A stretch of DNA of 64,000 nucleotides, taken from contig NC_072450.1 in the NCBI RefSeq assembly GCF_027596085.1, positions 7,900,403 to 7,964,402 on the forward strand, given 5' to 3'. Both the position numbers and the translations under genes were made by a program. Within the stretch, counting starts at the first letter, position 1, and each line of letters begins with the position of its first letter. The DNA is from Anoplopoma fimbria (lineage: Eukaryota; Chordata; Actinopteri; Perciformes; Anoplopomatidae). Below are positions 1-15,200 of this stretch, piece by piece. The notes below the pieces were generated by a model. It was given only the letters and a program-made list of their open reading frames with translations. It was not told the DNA's origin and made no database searches.

Positions 1-3000
1 AACAATGTGAAATAATTTTACTGTCATATTAAAACAAAGGACAAAGTTCTTTGATGTACGGATTAATCATTAGATTTTATGATTTAGGTATTAAATTAGC
101 CGGCACCCAAATATCCATAATGACAGCTCTCATGGGACTGTAATGATTCTGTGCCAATTACATAAATGTGAGCTTTGTGACATGAATTTCAATTACATTC
201 ATGACCTTATATGGCAAAGCTGATATAAAGAATATATATTCATAGATTCATATGAAATATTATGAAGAATAAGCCCAAGTGAAGCAAAGTGAATCAAACT
301 TCAGTGTGTAGATGTTTTTAGTCCTTTGTTGAAAATGAACAATGGTGAGCACCTAGAGATCACTTCTCTATTGTTCACATAAATAATCCATAGGTCTCCT
401 AATTTATTTCCTGTTGTGGTGTATGTAAATGAGAGGGAAGTAATCATGGACCCGAGCTGTTGCCTAGCAATGCAATTTCGTTGAAACGGTCTATCCAATA
501 ATTCTAAGGTGATGGTGTTGCTCTGGAACAATCCCCGCTATTTTACTCTCCACTGTGATGATCAACAACCTGCAATAGCTCACAGCGATGTTTTTCCCTC
601 ATGATGTGCATACAGTGCCGATAAATCATTGTATACTGGATAGTAGCAAACTGTGCTTTCTCATATTTATCCTTGATCCATTAAAGTGGAAAGAAATGTA
701 TTCATATGTAACACAAAAAACCATATTGTGATTGCTGTGATTCTGTGCTTTTCAACCGGGCCAACTGTAAGAAATAAAAACATTCAAAAACTAGTCAAAC
801 CTGCAGTTATTGCTTTTTTTGCCATTTGGAGGCAGCGCAACAAGCTGTAGACTTTACATATAATCTTAGCACATTAATATGGCCTGTGAACATTGTTTCT
901 GGAGACAACGTAAGTCCAATATTCACTGCTCTTAAAGACCTGTTTTGGTGATTAACGGGGAATGTTGTGATAAAGTTTTTGCCTCCAATCCGGATCCGAG
1001 TCGTATAATAAAATCCGATACAGAGTCCCAATCAAATACCTCCATTTTCCTCGATAATACGGCTGCGCAGTGCACACCTAAAGTGCATTAAAATTATTAA
1101 AATCAATCCAATGTATATGACAACTGAATAGCTCTGCATTGAATTAAGAAAACAATGCTTGCATACAAGCTGTTCCTTAATGTTTTTTTCATACATTTAT
1201 TTATTTACAAAATAAAAAAGTATAAAATAACAAACCCACCGTTTAAAGGGAATTTCTCTCTTCCTTTAAATGTGTCCTCCTGTTGCCCGAGTTACTTGAA
1301 TGAACTGTATTCCGTTCATTTATTCATCGTTGTCTGTACATCTTTGGCATGAATTGCATGAATAAATTACTGTTTTTGGCTTTTTGCCCGTGGTGATTTC
1401 GTTGCAGTGGCGTGGTGAGCGGTCCTCTCACACTGAGCTGAAATTAAACGAGTGCACATTAACTATGTAAATAATAGAAATATAAATCCTCACTGTCGCT
1501 TATAGTGTGTAGTGTTTGGCCTCGGCTCTCACACCTGGAGCTCAGAGGAGTGGAGGTGAGACTGACGGAGAAGATCTGGAGAGTTGAAGGCAGCTGCACT
1601 TGTTGATGTGCATGAAAGCTTTGCAAGTAAAACACCTGCTTGACACCTGACGTTACACGAAGGGTTGGCGTGGGCTCGATATCCCAATATACCCGATAAC
1701 AATCAGATAAAAAAATACTTTGATCAGTCCCAATACCAATCTTTGAGATCGGATACGGACATCCAAAGTTATTATCAACATATGATTACAGCAGCTTTAA
1801 AGAGCAAGTGCTGTTTTAATCACACATGTTCTAAAATGTTGAACAAAGTCTTGCCAACTAAAACATTTTCTAAAATGTAGTCCAGGCCATTAGAGAATAT
1901 AAATGTCATTACATTTTCCCATTTCTTAAATCATACACTAAACATTTTTATAATTTCTGTCACATGCCTATAAAAAAGGTTTTTCTCTCATGAGTTAATA
2001 ATTGAAAAAAATTGATAAATCCAATTTAAAGAAACCGAGGCTGATTGTTTGCCACTTAACAACATGTCTGAGATGACCTCACACCAACTGTTGAACAGCA
2101 GCAATTAAAATGTTCTCCATCAGTGCCTCCGGACTGAAACGCAGCTCAGAGGGCAAATTAGGTTCTACTACGACCTTTGTCGAACTCGGCTTTCCTGGAA
2201 TGTTCGTGTCCATTAATCAACTGTTTCCTGAATCCGTTCACCTCAAAAATAAATTACAATATACGAAATATGCTATGTTATGTGTGAGATATCTGCAGGC
2301 GCTTTGCTTCCGTGGTTCCTCTATACAGCAATTAAATAAACTTGAAATTAGTTTTGGTTTTTTTGCAACTTGGCCTCTATGGCCTTTCAGTAATTCTCCT
2401 CTAGACATTTAAGGGGTGTCTCTGTTTATGAGTAGCCAATCTATTTGATAATATCTAAACCACTCAGCTCAGTGTGACCCTCCACATTCCACATAAAATA
2501 ACACCTACGGACCAAACCTCTGAAGCAGCACAGAGCAGTGGAGGCCTGCAGGACAACTGAAGCCGTACACAATAGGAGCCTTGTCCTGCAGTCAGTGGAA
2601 GAGATAAAAACAGAGGAAAAGGGGGGGGTTGGGGGGACGGACGCTGGCATTTAGGGCAATGAGAGGGAAAGAGAAATATCAGTGGAATGATCAATGCAGA
2701 TTTAGTGGTTTTGGAGTGGCTAGCTGACGTGGAGGTCAAAAGACAGGGACAAGCCAGCTGGAAGGGGGGACGGCGGGAAGATGGCCTTATTTCTAAGTCA
2801 CAGTTAATGGGCTAGTCTTGATCTTTTAGCATTTAGACCATAGTTAATGCTTTTGACTTTAATCTAACACAAGTTATAATGGATCACGTACAAATTACCC
2901 ATAGCTGTACTTATTGGTAGCACGGTCGCCTCACAGAACAACCTTGTCTCCTACAAATTAATATTTGGTCATAAACCAAAGTCATTTGGGAAAAAAAACG

Positions 3001-4475
3001 TTTTGAAATGATGATGGCACTAAATGAAAAGTCAAGGGATCACGTGTGGGGAAACAATAATTACTGCACCATTTAATGGCAATCCATCCAATAGTCGACA
3101 ATATTTTACTAAAAGGCACAAATGTGAACCTTCATAAGGGCTAGAGGACAAGTCAAGGAAATCAAGCACATAGGATTAATAATACACACTTTACAAATGC
3201 ACCGCTAGGAAGTTTTATCAAAAGACTGTGCGGGAGATGGTGCTTTTAAGTGCTGACACAACGCTCTAGTCTCCTTTTTAATTACCGTCGCTCAGATACA
3301 CAAACACACAAACCAGTGGCCTTTGTGAATCAACCTCCCACAAGACTAAATATCGCCCACCGGCCCTTTTTTTCCTCCACAGTGGAGTCAAGAAGCCACA
3401 ATACTGTCAAGTAGCAGAACACCCACTAAATGAATTCCAGATGCTTGGAGCTGAGTAACTGGGGCAACTACGGTGAAATATCTCAGACGGTCAACACATA
3501 TCCTGCTGAAGAATCACAGTGCAAGTCAGACAGTAGCAGCTGACATTTCCTTCATTATTAGCTCTTTGTTACAATGCGGCTTCTAATACTTTTAGTATAT
3601 GTATCTCCTTATCCCCTTGGCCAATGTTTAACAATAAACTGTAAGCAACTATGTTTTATATAATTTAGCAGGCCATTTTGATTTGTGAAGAAAAAAAGAT
3701 TTAAAAAAAGCTACAATATTCACAATATCCTTATAGTACAGTATAGCTCATTATTCCAGCTGAAGTTGTCAATGAAGAGCTCTAGAGACATAGAATTGAG
3801 CCGCGGTGGGTGTAAACACCGTTGATTACAGCAGCTCAGCGTTGTTTAGAGGTCTGTATGCGTACACATCATCAGTAATCCAGCAGCTGGAACTACTGTA
3901 TGTGTGTTACTGTATATTTATTAAACAAGCTGAACACGGTGGTGTGTCTGCCCTCAGGTCAGGATATGGAAACTATTTAACTGAGGTTGATGAATTTTAA
4001 CAATGCAGCCTGATAAAATGTCTACCACAATCAAATTTAACTAGGAAAAACACTCCCATTAAAAGAACGGTTGCTGTATAAACATCACTACTTGTAGTTA
4101 ATAAAAAATGTAAAGTTAAATCTTTATGTTACCTACATAAACATTTTTTATTTTTTTTTATTTTATATGACTCGGACAAATCTCATTGATCAATAAAAAC
4201 AAAGAACTGTAAATGAGTTAGCGTGGGAGATTAATTATCATCTAGAGTTTATGACTGTATGTACACCACATACTGATATGAACTATTTTTTCTTGCTTAC
4301 ATATAGTGTATATATGTAACGGAGGGTCCTCGACAGCTTTACATCACATGACATTTTTTTAAATCTATAAAGTAGTGGGCACAGGAAACCTTGAAGGCCT
4401 TAAACACACAACCTCAGTCATACATATATATATCTATAGTCAGCATTGCAGTTATATAGGGTGCGTGGCACTCAC
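1..4475 (-). other. adamts7 intron 8 (partial), no exon seen
   Basis: No frame here resembles the next ADAMTS exon (the DRGWGLCLDD region and disintegrin-like domain). The stretch is AT-rich with no long open frame of protein-like composition. A short G-rich run (GGGGGGGTTGGGGGG) is at about 2620-2635. I see nothing else. Confidence 0.6.
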
Positions 4476-4619
4476 TCTAGGAAGCGGGTGATATACTGGC
4501 GACTGCAGCGTGACCACCTGGGCAGGGAGGTGCCGTACAGGAGCTGTGGAGACATGACGAAAGGTCGTTTCCCAATTGGTTCACAGTCATTACCGTTGCC
4601 ATCATGCTGAATCCCAAAG
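4476..4619 (-). CDS. adamts7: adamts7 exon 8: end of the catalytic domain
   Basis: 144 bp, acceptor TATGTCGCAG and donor GTGAGT. The codon split with exon 7 gives Asn, completing HELGHNFGIQHD with the third zinc His416. It continues [20 protein letters not shown] and ends RQYITRFLE. This is the last adamts7 exon seen; the DRGWGLC-type exon expected next was not found between 1 and 4475. Confidence 0.95.
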
Positions 4620-6203
4620 CTGCGACATAAAAAGCACATCCCACAGAGAGGGCAATTAAAGTGAGTGGGTACAACATGAAACACACGTACTTCAAGGTAA
4701 AGTTACGACAAGCCAATACATGCATCTGTCCATGGACTGCAATTATTGTACATGCTTATATCACTATAATTAACGTTTATATATTTTACTGTGGGGGCAG
4801 AACAGTAGTGAGCCACAATAATAGGCTGTGCACAGCAGTGATAAAAGAAAACAAATGGGAACAAACAGTTGATGCGCTTTTGAAGGGTATTTGGGTTTTT
4901 TCAACCTCGACTGTTAGAATTGTTCATTTTTTTTTTGGTCCAGTAATAATGGAGTACGCTGCAGACAGCAGGCAGCAAACACGCTGCAGTGTAGTATAAT
5001 CGTTAGGGGTAACTAAATATAAAACATATTCTGGTTTGTTGAGCATTTGTTTGTTTACCACATAATTCCATATGTGTTCCTTCATAGTTTGGATGTCTTC
5101 AATATTAACCTACAATGTAGAAAAATAAATTAAAAAAAATAAAGAAAAACCATTGAATGAGAAGGTGTGTCCAAACTTTTGACTGGTACTGTAGGTCCAC
5201 TAAAAGTGCCTTATTTTACCGCTGACAGGCTCTGATTGTTTTTATAAATATGTGACAACATTATGGAATGAAAACCTAGAGAGAAATAACACTTTTTCTT
5301 CACTTTCTGCTGTTAACCTTGACTAAAAAACAAACAAATGTGTTCTCTGAAGCTCTAAGCAGCTAGTTAGCTAGCCTACATGCTACTGGATTGTGTATTT
5401 TACATCGCAAATTGGTTCTAATTATGAGAAAGAAACAAAACTATAAAAACATTTGTAATACATCTTTATAATAGGAACAGTTTCAGGCTATGATTGTGCT
5501 TATGAATGAACAATGGGGTTACATGCGACAAAATCAAAATAGAGAAAGCATAATTAAAATGTAGTTTAGTCTTGGTGCAGAATTTGAATCTGTTGTAAAT
5601 CTAACTTTCATAATCCAGGTGGTTTATAAATCTATCTATTTGATGTACAATCTACAAGCTTTTCCATAGTCCAAGATGTGGGCGAAAATTTTCCTCAATT
5701 GTATTACAATTAATCATTTAATGTGACACAGTCATTACTGTACGTACCAACCCTCATAATCCCACTGTCAGATTAGATTGACAATTGCTGAGTCTTTTAC
5801 TCCTTTTGACAGTCAAACAAGCACTGACAGTCTATTTTATCAAAGTTCCCCACACAGACCATCATAAATAGTTGTATAAAGGAAGGCTGAAAATGTGAAA
5901 ACCCATGAAATCAGGCATATACATGTATATTATATTAAAATTTACTGAGTGAAATTAAATTAGCTCAATTTAAAAAAATGAAAATTTAAAATAACTTGTT
6001 GTTTAACTACTTTTGCCATGTTGCTGTAACTTAGCTTGCTACATTCCACTGGGTAGCTTAATTGTAGTGAAGCTACATTTAATGTAGAGTAACTGGAAGC
6101 TTAGCTCACTGCACTCATTACATTACAGTCATTTAGCAGACGCTTTTATCCAAAGAGACTTACAAAAGCAAGTCAAGACTCTGTGCTTAACCCATGCAAT
6201 GTG

Positions 6204-6288
<85 letters not shown>

Positions 6289-9200
6289 GTGTACAGTGAA
6301 ATCTTACTTGTGTCCCAGCTCGTGAGCCACAGTGAAGGCCAACGGGAGCCCAGTGTCCTCACTAATGCTGCAACTGCGATGTGACTGACAGATCCCCGCC
6401 ACATGGGACAGACCCAGCGTCTCACACGGCTTGTTGCTGGCTGCACAGATGTCCTTCCTTTGTGAAAAGGGAAAAAGTGTGGAGTGAACGTCAGATGTCG
6501 GCTGATTCCCAGGGCAACATGACGGACAACACATTAAAGATCCGAATAATAAGGTGAAAAAGATCAGATAAAAGTTGAAAAACAGTTTTGAAAAATGACA
6601 GTAGGCCAAGGGCCAGTTAATGAGCAATTAATTATGTTTATCAGATAAAAAAATTTTTTTTTTTTTTTTTTAACTGACTGGTGGATCTGCCCCTCACACT
6701 TTTTTTTTTATTTTTTTTTTTACAAAAAAGCTTTATTAGTTTATTTTTGATGTTTGATGTATGTACTCTGGCACTTTATTCACATTAAATATTCATGAAA
6801 ATATCCATTTTCATTGTTAATTAGAAAATGGTCGGTGTAAGCAGTGTCGCACTGGAATTAGTTAATCAATAAGGGCATCATTTACAAGCTAAAATAATGT
6901 TTAAATGGAATAAACAACAAAACGGGCCCTGGTTAAGGAACTCGTCTGATACAAGTGATGCAAATGTGGCTTTGTAGATATTATTTTATGGCTAAAAGAA
7001 TAATATTGTATCTTTAAAAGGGAAAAAGAGATTCAAGAGGAAAAAAAGTCTAAATTATGGATGATCTTTTTTCTGACAGGTGTGTTCATTATAATCTATC
7101 AAAGAACAAAAGGTCTATTTGTGCCCATAGAAGAGCAGCTCTTTCATACTGAAACACAACGGTACACTGCTTTGGAAAAAGAAAAATGAGAGAGAAATAA
7201 AGCGGAGTGCAATTCTGTCCTTGGAATTGTGTGATGTTTTTTAAAATGGATTGAAGGATATAAGTGTGTTGTTGTAAACTGTGCGAATGACTAATATCAT
7301 CTGAAATGGTTGTTCGGAGAAGAAACTGTCAAACTGGCAGCTTATTTAGTGAAAGCACGAGAATTCAGGAAACTGAATCAGTCAGGGGTGGATGATTCCA
7401 CTTGCCTTTGATCGATTTATTTTTTCTTTTCTTTTTACTATACCTGCTGTTCATTTATTGAGGCATTTGAGATTTGATTATTATTCTGGTAACTGCAGTG
7501 TGAATTACAGCTGGTGAAGCGACAGCTGTGAGATATCAAATGAAAGCACAAACATACGAGTGTGTGTTATACGATTGCATGCAGCTTGGATACTTCTCTC
7601 TGAAACCACTTCAATCAGGAAATTAATAACTGCTCCATTACCAATTGACTCCCTGGGTTGACATGATTATGTTTGGTTGAGAAAGAAAAGTTGGTGAACT
7701 GAGTTTTTATTTACCTGGTGAGCAGGACTGCTACGTCGTGGTGCAGCGGGTGTTCCTCTCCTTTCATGTTGAGTTTCTTCTGCCACTTACAGAAGCTGCT
7801 CAGGCTGTTGTCGGCATGGTGTGTAATCTTTAAGTCTTCCTGTTGTCCACATGTTGCAATAAGACAACGGGAGGAGGGAATAATACAAACAGATCAAATA
7901 GGCAGCTAGTGCACAATACATTTTTACATAATGGGATGTTTGCGGCGCACAGCTGTTATGATTGTTATCGCGTTACAACAGCAAAGAAAAAAATGACAGG
8001 CTGTATTTCAAGGAAAAATGATACTAAATAATTAGTTTAGGAGCAGCTTTATTGCACCATCTCCGCTTTCTGCATTCAATGCAGCCTTTTAAAAGGGCCC
8101 TAATAAGTCATTCATACAAATGTCAGGAAGATAATCCTTTATTAGTCCCGCAGCGGGAAATTTACAAAGCAGTACAGCATGTCTACTTGTTGTTTGTGTT
8201 TTCAATTTGTACACGTGATTATCAGGATAACTAAAGATGCTTATAAACACATCTTATTTTTAGCCTGATGCTTCAAAGTATTATCAATTTTATCATTTGA
8301 TACAGTCATATCCAACAGTATCTAACAGTTTATCTGCTCCATTCACATCTGTAACTTATTGTCTTCTGCTGTGAAGGACAGTAGAGGAAACCTACTGTGG
8401 TGTTGACTGCTGCCAACAATGTAAAAGCGGATATTATTTTGAACTAGAATAACTTTAGTATACTTTAATATGAATGTGATTTTGCAAACCGAACGCTCTG
8501 TGTATACAGGTTACATTCATAAAATACCTGCTGGTATTGTGGGAAATTTTCAATTGAATTGTGACTTAGGTGACAGCCCTGCTATGCATGGGGTCACGTT
8601 ATTGGTTTACATAGACGCATTCTGCTCAGTATGCCTTTGAGGTATAAAACATATTCCCTGTTGTTTGTTTTTTCCATTAAAATGAACCGCATTTCATTAT
8701 CATAAACAAACAGGTTTTTACCTCTTCCTGCTCCAGAAGAATGAGTCGAACAACCACAATGTTTATTGCGTTTCCAATACTGGCATCTCGGAACAAACCC
8801 GCCACCTAGAACAAGACAAAAACTACATTAAACATCTAGGCCTCACATAACCTAACTACCATGGCATTGGGTATATAAAAATAATCCTAATGAGACACTT
8901 ACTAAATATGCAGTCATTAGGCTGTTGATTTATAATTATTATATACTGTACTATTATTTTTATTGTAGGATAATTAGCTCCATACAATTAGCCTTTAATT
9001 AGCTAGTAAGTCATGTGGTAGAAACTCTGGAATATAAGTCTACAAAAAACTTACATTAATCAAATGAAAAAAGACATTCCTTTTAAAACGCCCAACAATC
9101 TGATCTTGAAATTATGTTTTTATATCTTGAAAAGAAAGAATGTTGTATTATAGAGCATGTCAGAGCTTTTATATCGAGTAACATGACTGTTGTTGTGAAG

Positions 9201-12200
9201 CCCAATGTATACACCTAAATCCAACATTTATAAATGTTTAAAAAAAAACAATAAATTAAACGTTTTCCTTTTCAGGAACATCTTGTCTTGTGTTGGCATA
9301 TTTTGCTTAATTTCATTTGTTGATTCCTTTTAAGCATCAATTTACAAGTTGACCTGAGTCATTCAGAGGAAAAGCTTTTAGGGTTTCACTGTATTTATTC
9401 CACTTGTTCCACTAAGAATTGAGAGTCTAAATGCCTAGACCAGTTAAAAGGCTAACATTTTTGGCCTTTTTACAATAGCTTTTCTTTAACCAGTTTAAAC
9501 ATGTACTTTTCTTTAGAAGTACACTACACAAACTTCAACATATGTTACACAAATAACCTTTCAGTCAGTTGACTTTGAGTCACTGCAGTACGTGTTCATC
9601 AAACTTGAAAAAGTAGAATCTTTCTGGAGAACATGATCAAGGTCAAGGTTTGGAGATATAAGAAGTGAGAAGCGTGTAACAAAGGTCTAAGGCGATAGAA
9701 ACTCAAACTGATGAGATTCAAGACTGTGAGCATCATTAACACCAAACCTTAAAGGTCTCATTATATTCTGCAGGAGATGCTTTGTGAGATTGGTAGCCTG
9801 AGTCACACTTGCTGTTGCAGATAACAGCACGGTTTTGCTTTGGATTCCAGATCACAGATGAAGTTATTCAACTTTAACCCCATTTGTTCACACATTGTTG
9901 TATTAAGACCGACAGTAATGAGCCTCTGAACGATTTTCACATAGTCAAGTCCCAGAAAACTACACAGATATGCAAATGAAAATGTAAAGATGCTAGAAAA
10001 AGGCTGAGTCTAAAGGCATCATGATTCAAACTAAATGCTTATCAAATTGTTAGAAAGCATCGGAAAGTCCAACTTTTTAATGATATGTTTTTAAGTTTAA
10101 GTTAAACCCGTACACACATTTACAATTCTTTGCACATGCTATTTCTTATAAAGCATACCTTGATCCATGCTACAGAAATACTATTATTTACAATAGAATC
10201 TCATCTGCATTCATCACAATAACAACAAATAAATGACCCACAATATCACATCTAAATTGTGCTGCCTAGGAAATGCTTTATTGCAAAATTGCTTGTTAAA
10301 AGAATACTTTAGAATAATTTAAAAAGGTGCATCCTGGTATATGGATCATTCTGGGTAATAGTTAAGGGACACTGTACAAATACTATACTCACATCACCTT
10401 ATTAACCTCTGTAGCAAATCATCACTTCTCTCCCTCCCTTCACTTACTGTCATCTTTTATCCACACTCAAATAGAGGCACGCTTGTCCTAAACAATGCTA
10501 GATTCCTTATTAAAAACCCCATTTATTATTATAATTCATGCATAGGCTTTCATTTTCACAGTCATTCATTCATAAAGCAGGATTCATAATGCATACGGCT
10601 CCAGCCTTCCAACTAGATTTCAACACAACCAATGCCTTGTTCAATGTAAAAAAAAAGAAAGAAGAGATTTCACTTTTGAGCTGAATCTTACTTGATTCTA
10701 AAGTTTGACAAACTCAAATATACAATTCAGACACTGCAACAGATTGATGCCAAGGAGAAGGAGAGAGCATCTTATTCTGAAATTTAAAGAAAATGCATTT
10801 GTAAATAACTGTTTAACACTGATGACCGTTGTTCTTGCTGTCGTGTAAAATGTCTTGGGTACAAGTTGTGTATTCGAGGCACTTCAGACAGAACAGCTTT
10901 GACACACATAAAGGACTTAATTCAGCAACATGTTTTGTCTCTCATAGTAGCGCTCAGTCACAGATACTTGTTGTGCACATATCTTTTAACAGCAACATTA
11001 AATTTGCTTTCAGTCTGTCTTCATCCATGTTTCTTTATTCTTTATCTCAAGAATAAAAATAGAGCTTCAGCTATTTAAAGCAACAATGTGCTGTTGATTT
11101 GACACGTTTCCTCTCGAGCCACATGCTGCACATTGACACCCAGATTTATAGAGTAAATGTTGCTTTTTGGGGATATTCACTGCTTCTTTCTTTATGTCCA
11201 TGTGATGTTTGTTGGTTACATATAGCTGTAATAAATATCCCAAAGAAAATACAATTAATAACCATGCGAAAGGAAGTTGGGAGCTATTTTTGTGAAAGGG
11301 CTTTTTTTATTTGTCTGCTGAGATTGATATCCTGGCTGTTACATGTGTGTAGATCATACTGCTGGGAGCACACAGTACAGCAGAACATAAATATATGAAC
11401 CTCTTGTGAAGTTGACAACTTCAAGACAGCGCCAGTGACGAGACAATGGAGCGATTGGTGGCTGAGGAAGGTGATGCAATTAGTTATTGTTTGGGTAAGA
11501 GGTTGTTTCCCTTAATCCAGTGCATGATTGTTTTCACAAAACTGAATCTTTTGGGGATTTTCAAGTTCAAAGCTGGAGTCTAGAGGACCCAGAAAACAAA
11601 CAGAGAGGATGTGAAGAATAACGGCCGTTTCCTCTGTGTATTATTGTCTGTTAAATCTGGTAATCCCGCTGTCAGTGAATTCCCTTTGCTGATAATCTGC
11701 TACTTTCAGTAGCTGCGGTGGAAAACAACATGACTTTATTTTGGAAAACCCCTCTTATGTGCTCATCAATAACAGACAAGTCAGTTTGCTTAACCCCCAA
11801 CTACGTGGCAGTTATAATTAGCCAATCAGTATTGATTGATAATGGCTAAATGTGAAAAGTTTAATCCATGGTGGATGGAAAAACTGAAACAACATCTGGT
11901 CCCAAACTGCCGTATCATCAAAAACATCTGGAAGATGTTCAAACATCCTGTTACGCTGCATTCAAAATATCTGGCAGGATTTATTTCTGTAATGTTAACA
12001 GTGAAATTCAGCTACTCATGATAATATCAAAATTACAAAAATATAACCTTAATGAGATTTAACAGATTATTCCAGGTAACCATATTCCTGTAAATTGAGA
12101 TATTTAATCCTGCTACAAAACTGAAATGTTGTCTACACCTTCACCTTACTATTGGTTGGAATTTTAAATTAAACTATAATTCAAACAACGTGGATTTTGA

Positions 12201-15200
12201 TGCATGGAAACGTAAATGTTGTTGTTTTTGTCACATACTTACAATGTTCATAACAGCCAGGACGTAACTTTCCACGGCTTTGCTCCCATGATGCTCCACC
12301 ATCTTAGGGTCGGCCACCACCAGCGTTTCCACCCACTTCTCTTTGCTGACGGAGCGTTGACGAATTCTCCTCCTTCTTCTCTGCTGCCGGTGTTCCCACT
12401 GCTCACGCTGCCTCTCAATGTCCTCAAAACTTTGATGGGAGTCTGAATATAGGAGACAGAATTGGACATTTGAAACTTTCTTACTGAGGCAACATAGCAC
12501 ACCAACTGTGACTTTTAACGAGTATAAAGAAAAAACTATCTGCTCAAACCCTCTCTGCCTTTAGCATTATTCTTCCTCTCCTTATTAAAATGTTAATTTA
12601 ATACAGTAGGTGTGAGAATTTGATATTCATTTATCTTAAAATTGTGTTTTTCCTTGTGTTTGAAGGAAGAACACAAGCAGAAACATTTTAGCCAACATAA
12701 CTCTCAGAGAATAAATTATGGAATAATCTGCCTAAAACCACCTAAAAATCTACAAATTAATAACTGTCTGTATTTTAAGGGCATTTCTCAATAAACTCAA
12801 CAGTAATAACTGTCTGTAGCTTTAAGATATTTCTCGTTAATCTGAACATTAACTGTCTGTAGCCTTCAGATGTTTCTTATCAATTGTCCTCTACCTGTCT
12901 TTGCTTTAGTTTATGCTGTACCTTGTTAATTGTCTGTTATTCTTTGTGTATATAATGTATATATAATGATTTGATTTTATTGTTACAGTACATTGCTGTA
13001 AAAGAGCATGAGTATTCAGCTAGGTGTGGACCCAGAAAACTTTATCAGACCATTGTGGGAAATACTGAATTTAAGTTTGATATTTCTTTATTTGTATTAT
13101 ATTTTTTATAAATTGGATTAGACAAGAAGACATTTTGAACTCGTCATTTTATACATTAAAATTCGGGTTTGTCAGAAAATATACTACAGCATGTCTTTGG
13201 TTCTCATTTTATTATTACTTGATTGCTTTTCTTTGATACATATTTAATGAGCATTGATAAAGGGAGACTGAGATCCAAGCTTTTCATTACTAAGGTCAAT
13301 ATGAATTGATATTGTGATATAAAATGACATCCATAATAGCGGATTTCTATCTATATCCCCCAGTCCAATGCTCAGCTAACCCAACTTTTAAAATAAAGGT
13401 TAAAGTTGCAAGATCCGATATTGGGAGCATTTTGATTGCATCTCAACGACTCTCAAAAAGTCGACAGCGAGCAAGCAGATCATAGCTAACAGTGCTAAAA
13501 GTTCTAGCAGTGCAAACTACTTCCAAAGTGCTGACACAGCGAACAGTGTTTACCTGAGATGGGTGCTCCTCTTCTGTATCGAAGCTGTCGGTCAACCAAT
13601 AGCCTGTATTTTTCATTACACTGGAATACTGCGTTCTTACTGAAGATTGAATACTTGCTTGATGTAAAGTCGTTTTCCAGAACCTTTTGTTGAATATCAT
13701 ATACTTGAGGCTTATCTTGCATAATTACACGTGTCAGCAGAAATCTTTGCACTTCTTTTGATCCACAATGGAATTGTCATCATCTATCCATCAATCTGTC
13801 CAGCTATGTATTATCTACGTTGATAATAATGCAGATATTATTTTGTACTTTTATTTCTTTCTGTGAGCAGTGTCATTTACATCAGCAGGTCCCTGAAAAG
13901 AAAAAATGAATAAATCTGATACCTGAGGCTGATTGGTTCTTTACAAAGTGTTAAAATTGCCACTTAGTATCACACACACACTGCTGCATTCATGTCATTA
14001 TGTGGCAAACGCTGTGCAAATTCCTAATTATACACAAACTCAAAGCACATTTTCTCTCCAGGTTGCTCAATCCTCTTTCAGTGTCACAATTTGAAGCGGA
14101 TGAATTGTGAGCTAGTCACCTTAAATGTTTTTTCTGTTGATTATTAACCAGAGAAAGACTCAAGAAAGTGCAACAACAAAATGTTTTTTCACTCATCAGC
14201 TTCATTCTTATCAGTCAGTGCTCTGATTGATTCTCACTTGTGCCATCGTTCAATTTCAAGGAACAAATAACACATTTTTATAAAGCTTTCTAATATTGTC
14301 ACTTAACATAATGGTGCAAACATGTTCCTGCATGTGTGTGTGTGGTGAAGAAAAAAAAGTGACTGACTTGAGATTCCACAGGTACCGTTGAGAGGTGGTT
14401 TCCCTGAGACGGGCTGTACGACTGGACTCCTGGACGGAGGGGACGCTTGGCGTTTGTAGATGGCGTGGGACTGCGGCGCCGAGGTGTCATCACTCGACTT
14501 CTCCAGAGGCTGAATGAAAAACTCTTGATCGGACAACTTGAACAGTCCTGTCTGAAGAAAAAGCAGGGCTGTAGGTCAGTTCTCATCTCTTTATACGGAT
14601 CTATTTACAAAAAAAATAAAATAATCGAACATTGTACTTTGTGTATTTTATTTGATCTTCTGCCACAATAGATATGTAACTAGTGGGCCTAAGGTAACAC
14701 AGCACCTTGCTGTAGAGCTGAAATGAATAATCAATAGTTGACCCAAAGAAATCTAACTGCTAAACTATTGTGATTGTGAACTATTGCTGCTTACATTGCA
14801 GCAGATGTATTATTTTGGGGGTTTGGACTGTTTTTCAGACAAACATTTTCATCACCTTCTGCTGTGATTAATCATTTAAACAAGAAAATAATCGTCAGTT
14901 TATATAGATAATGAAAATTAATGACAGTCATGCATCACTATCTCAATATAAATCTATGTAAATAAAACCACTGCAGTATTATTAGATTTAAAAATGGGTG
15001 CACTGTCAAAATGCATCTCTTTTTTTTGCGTACTATTTTCATATTGAGTTTCCATGCTGTTATGCAAACTCATCACATCCTGCAGATACTTCACAGTTTA
15101 AGCTTTCGAGGGAAGGCTTCAACTGGAACTGCTCTTTATCCATGAAGTGGTTGCAGGTAGTGTTGAGTGTTTTCAATACTGAACATTATACAAAACTGGG

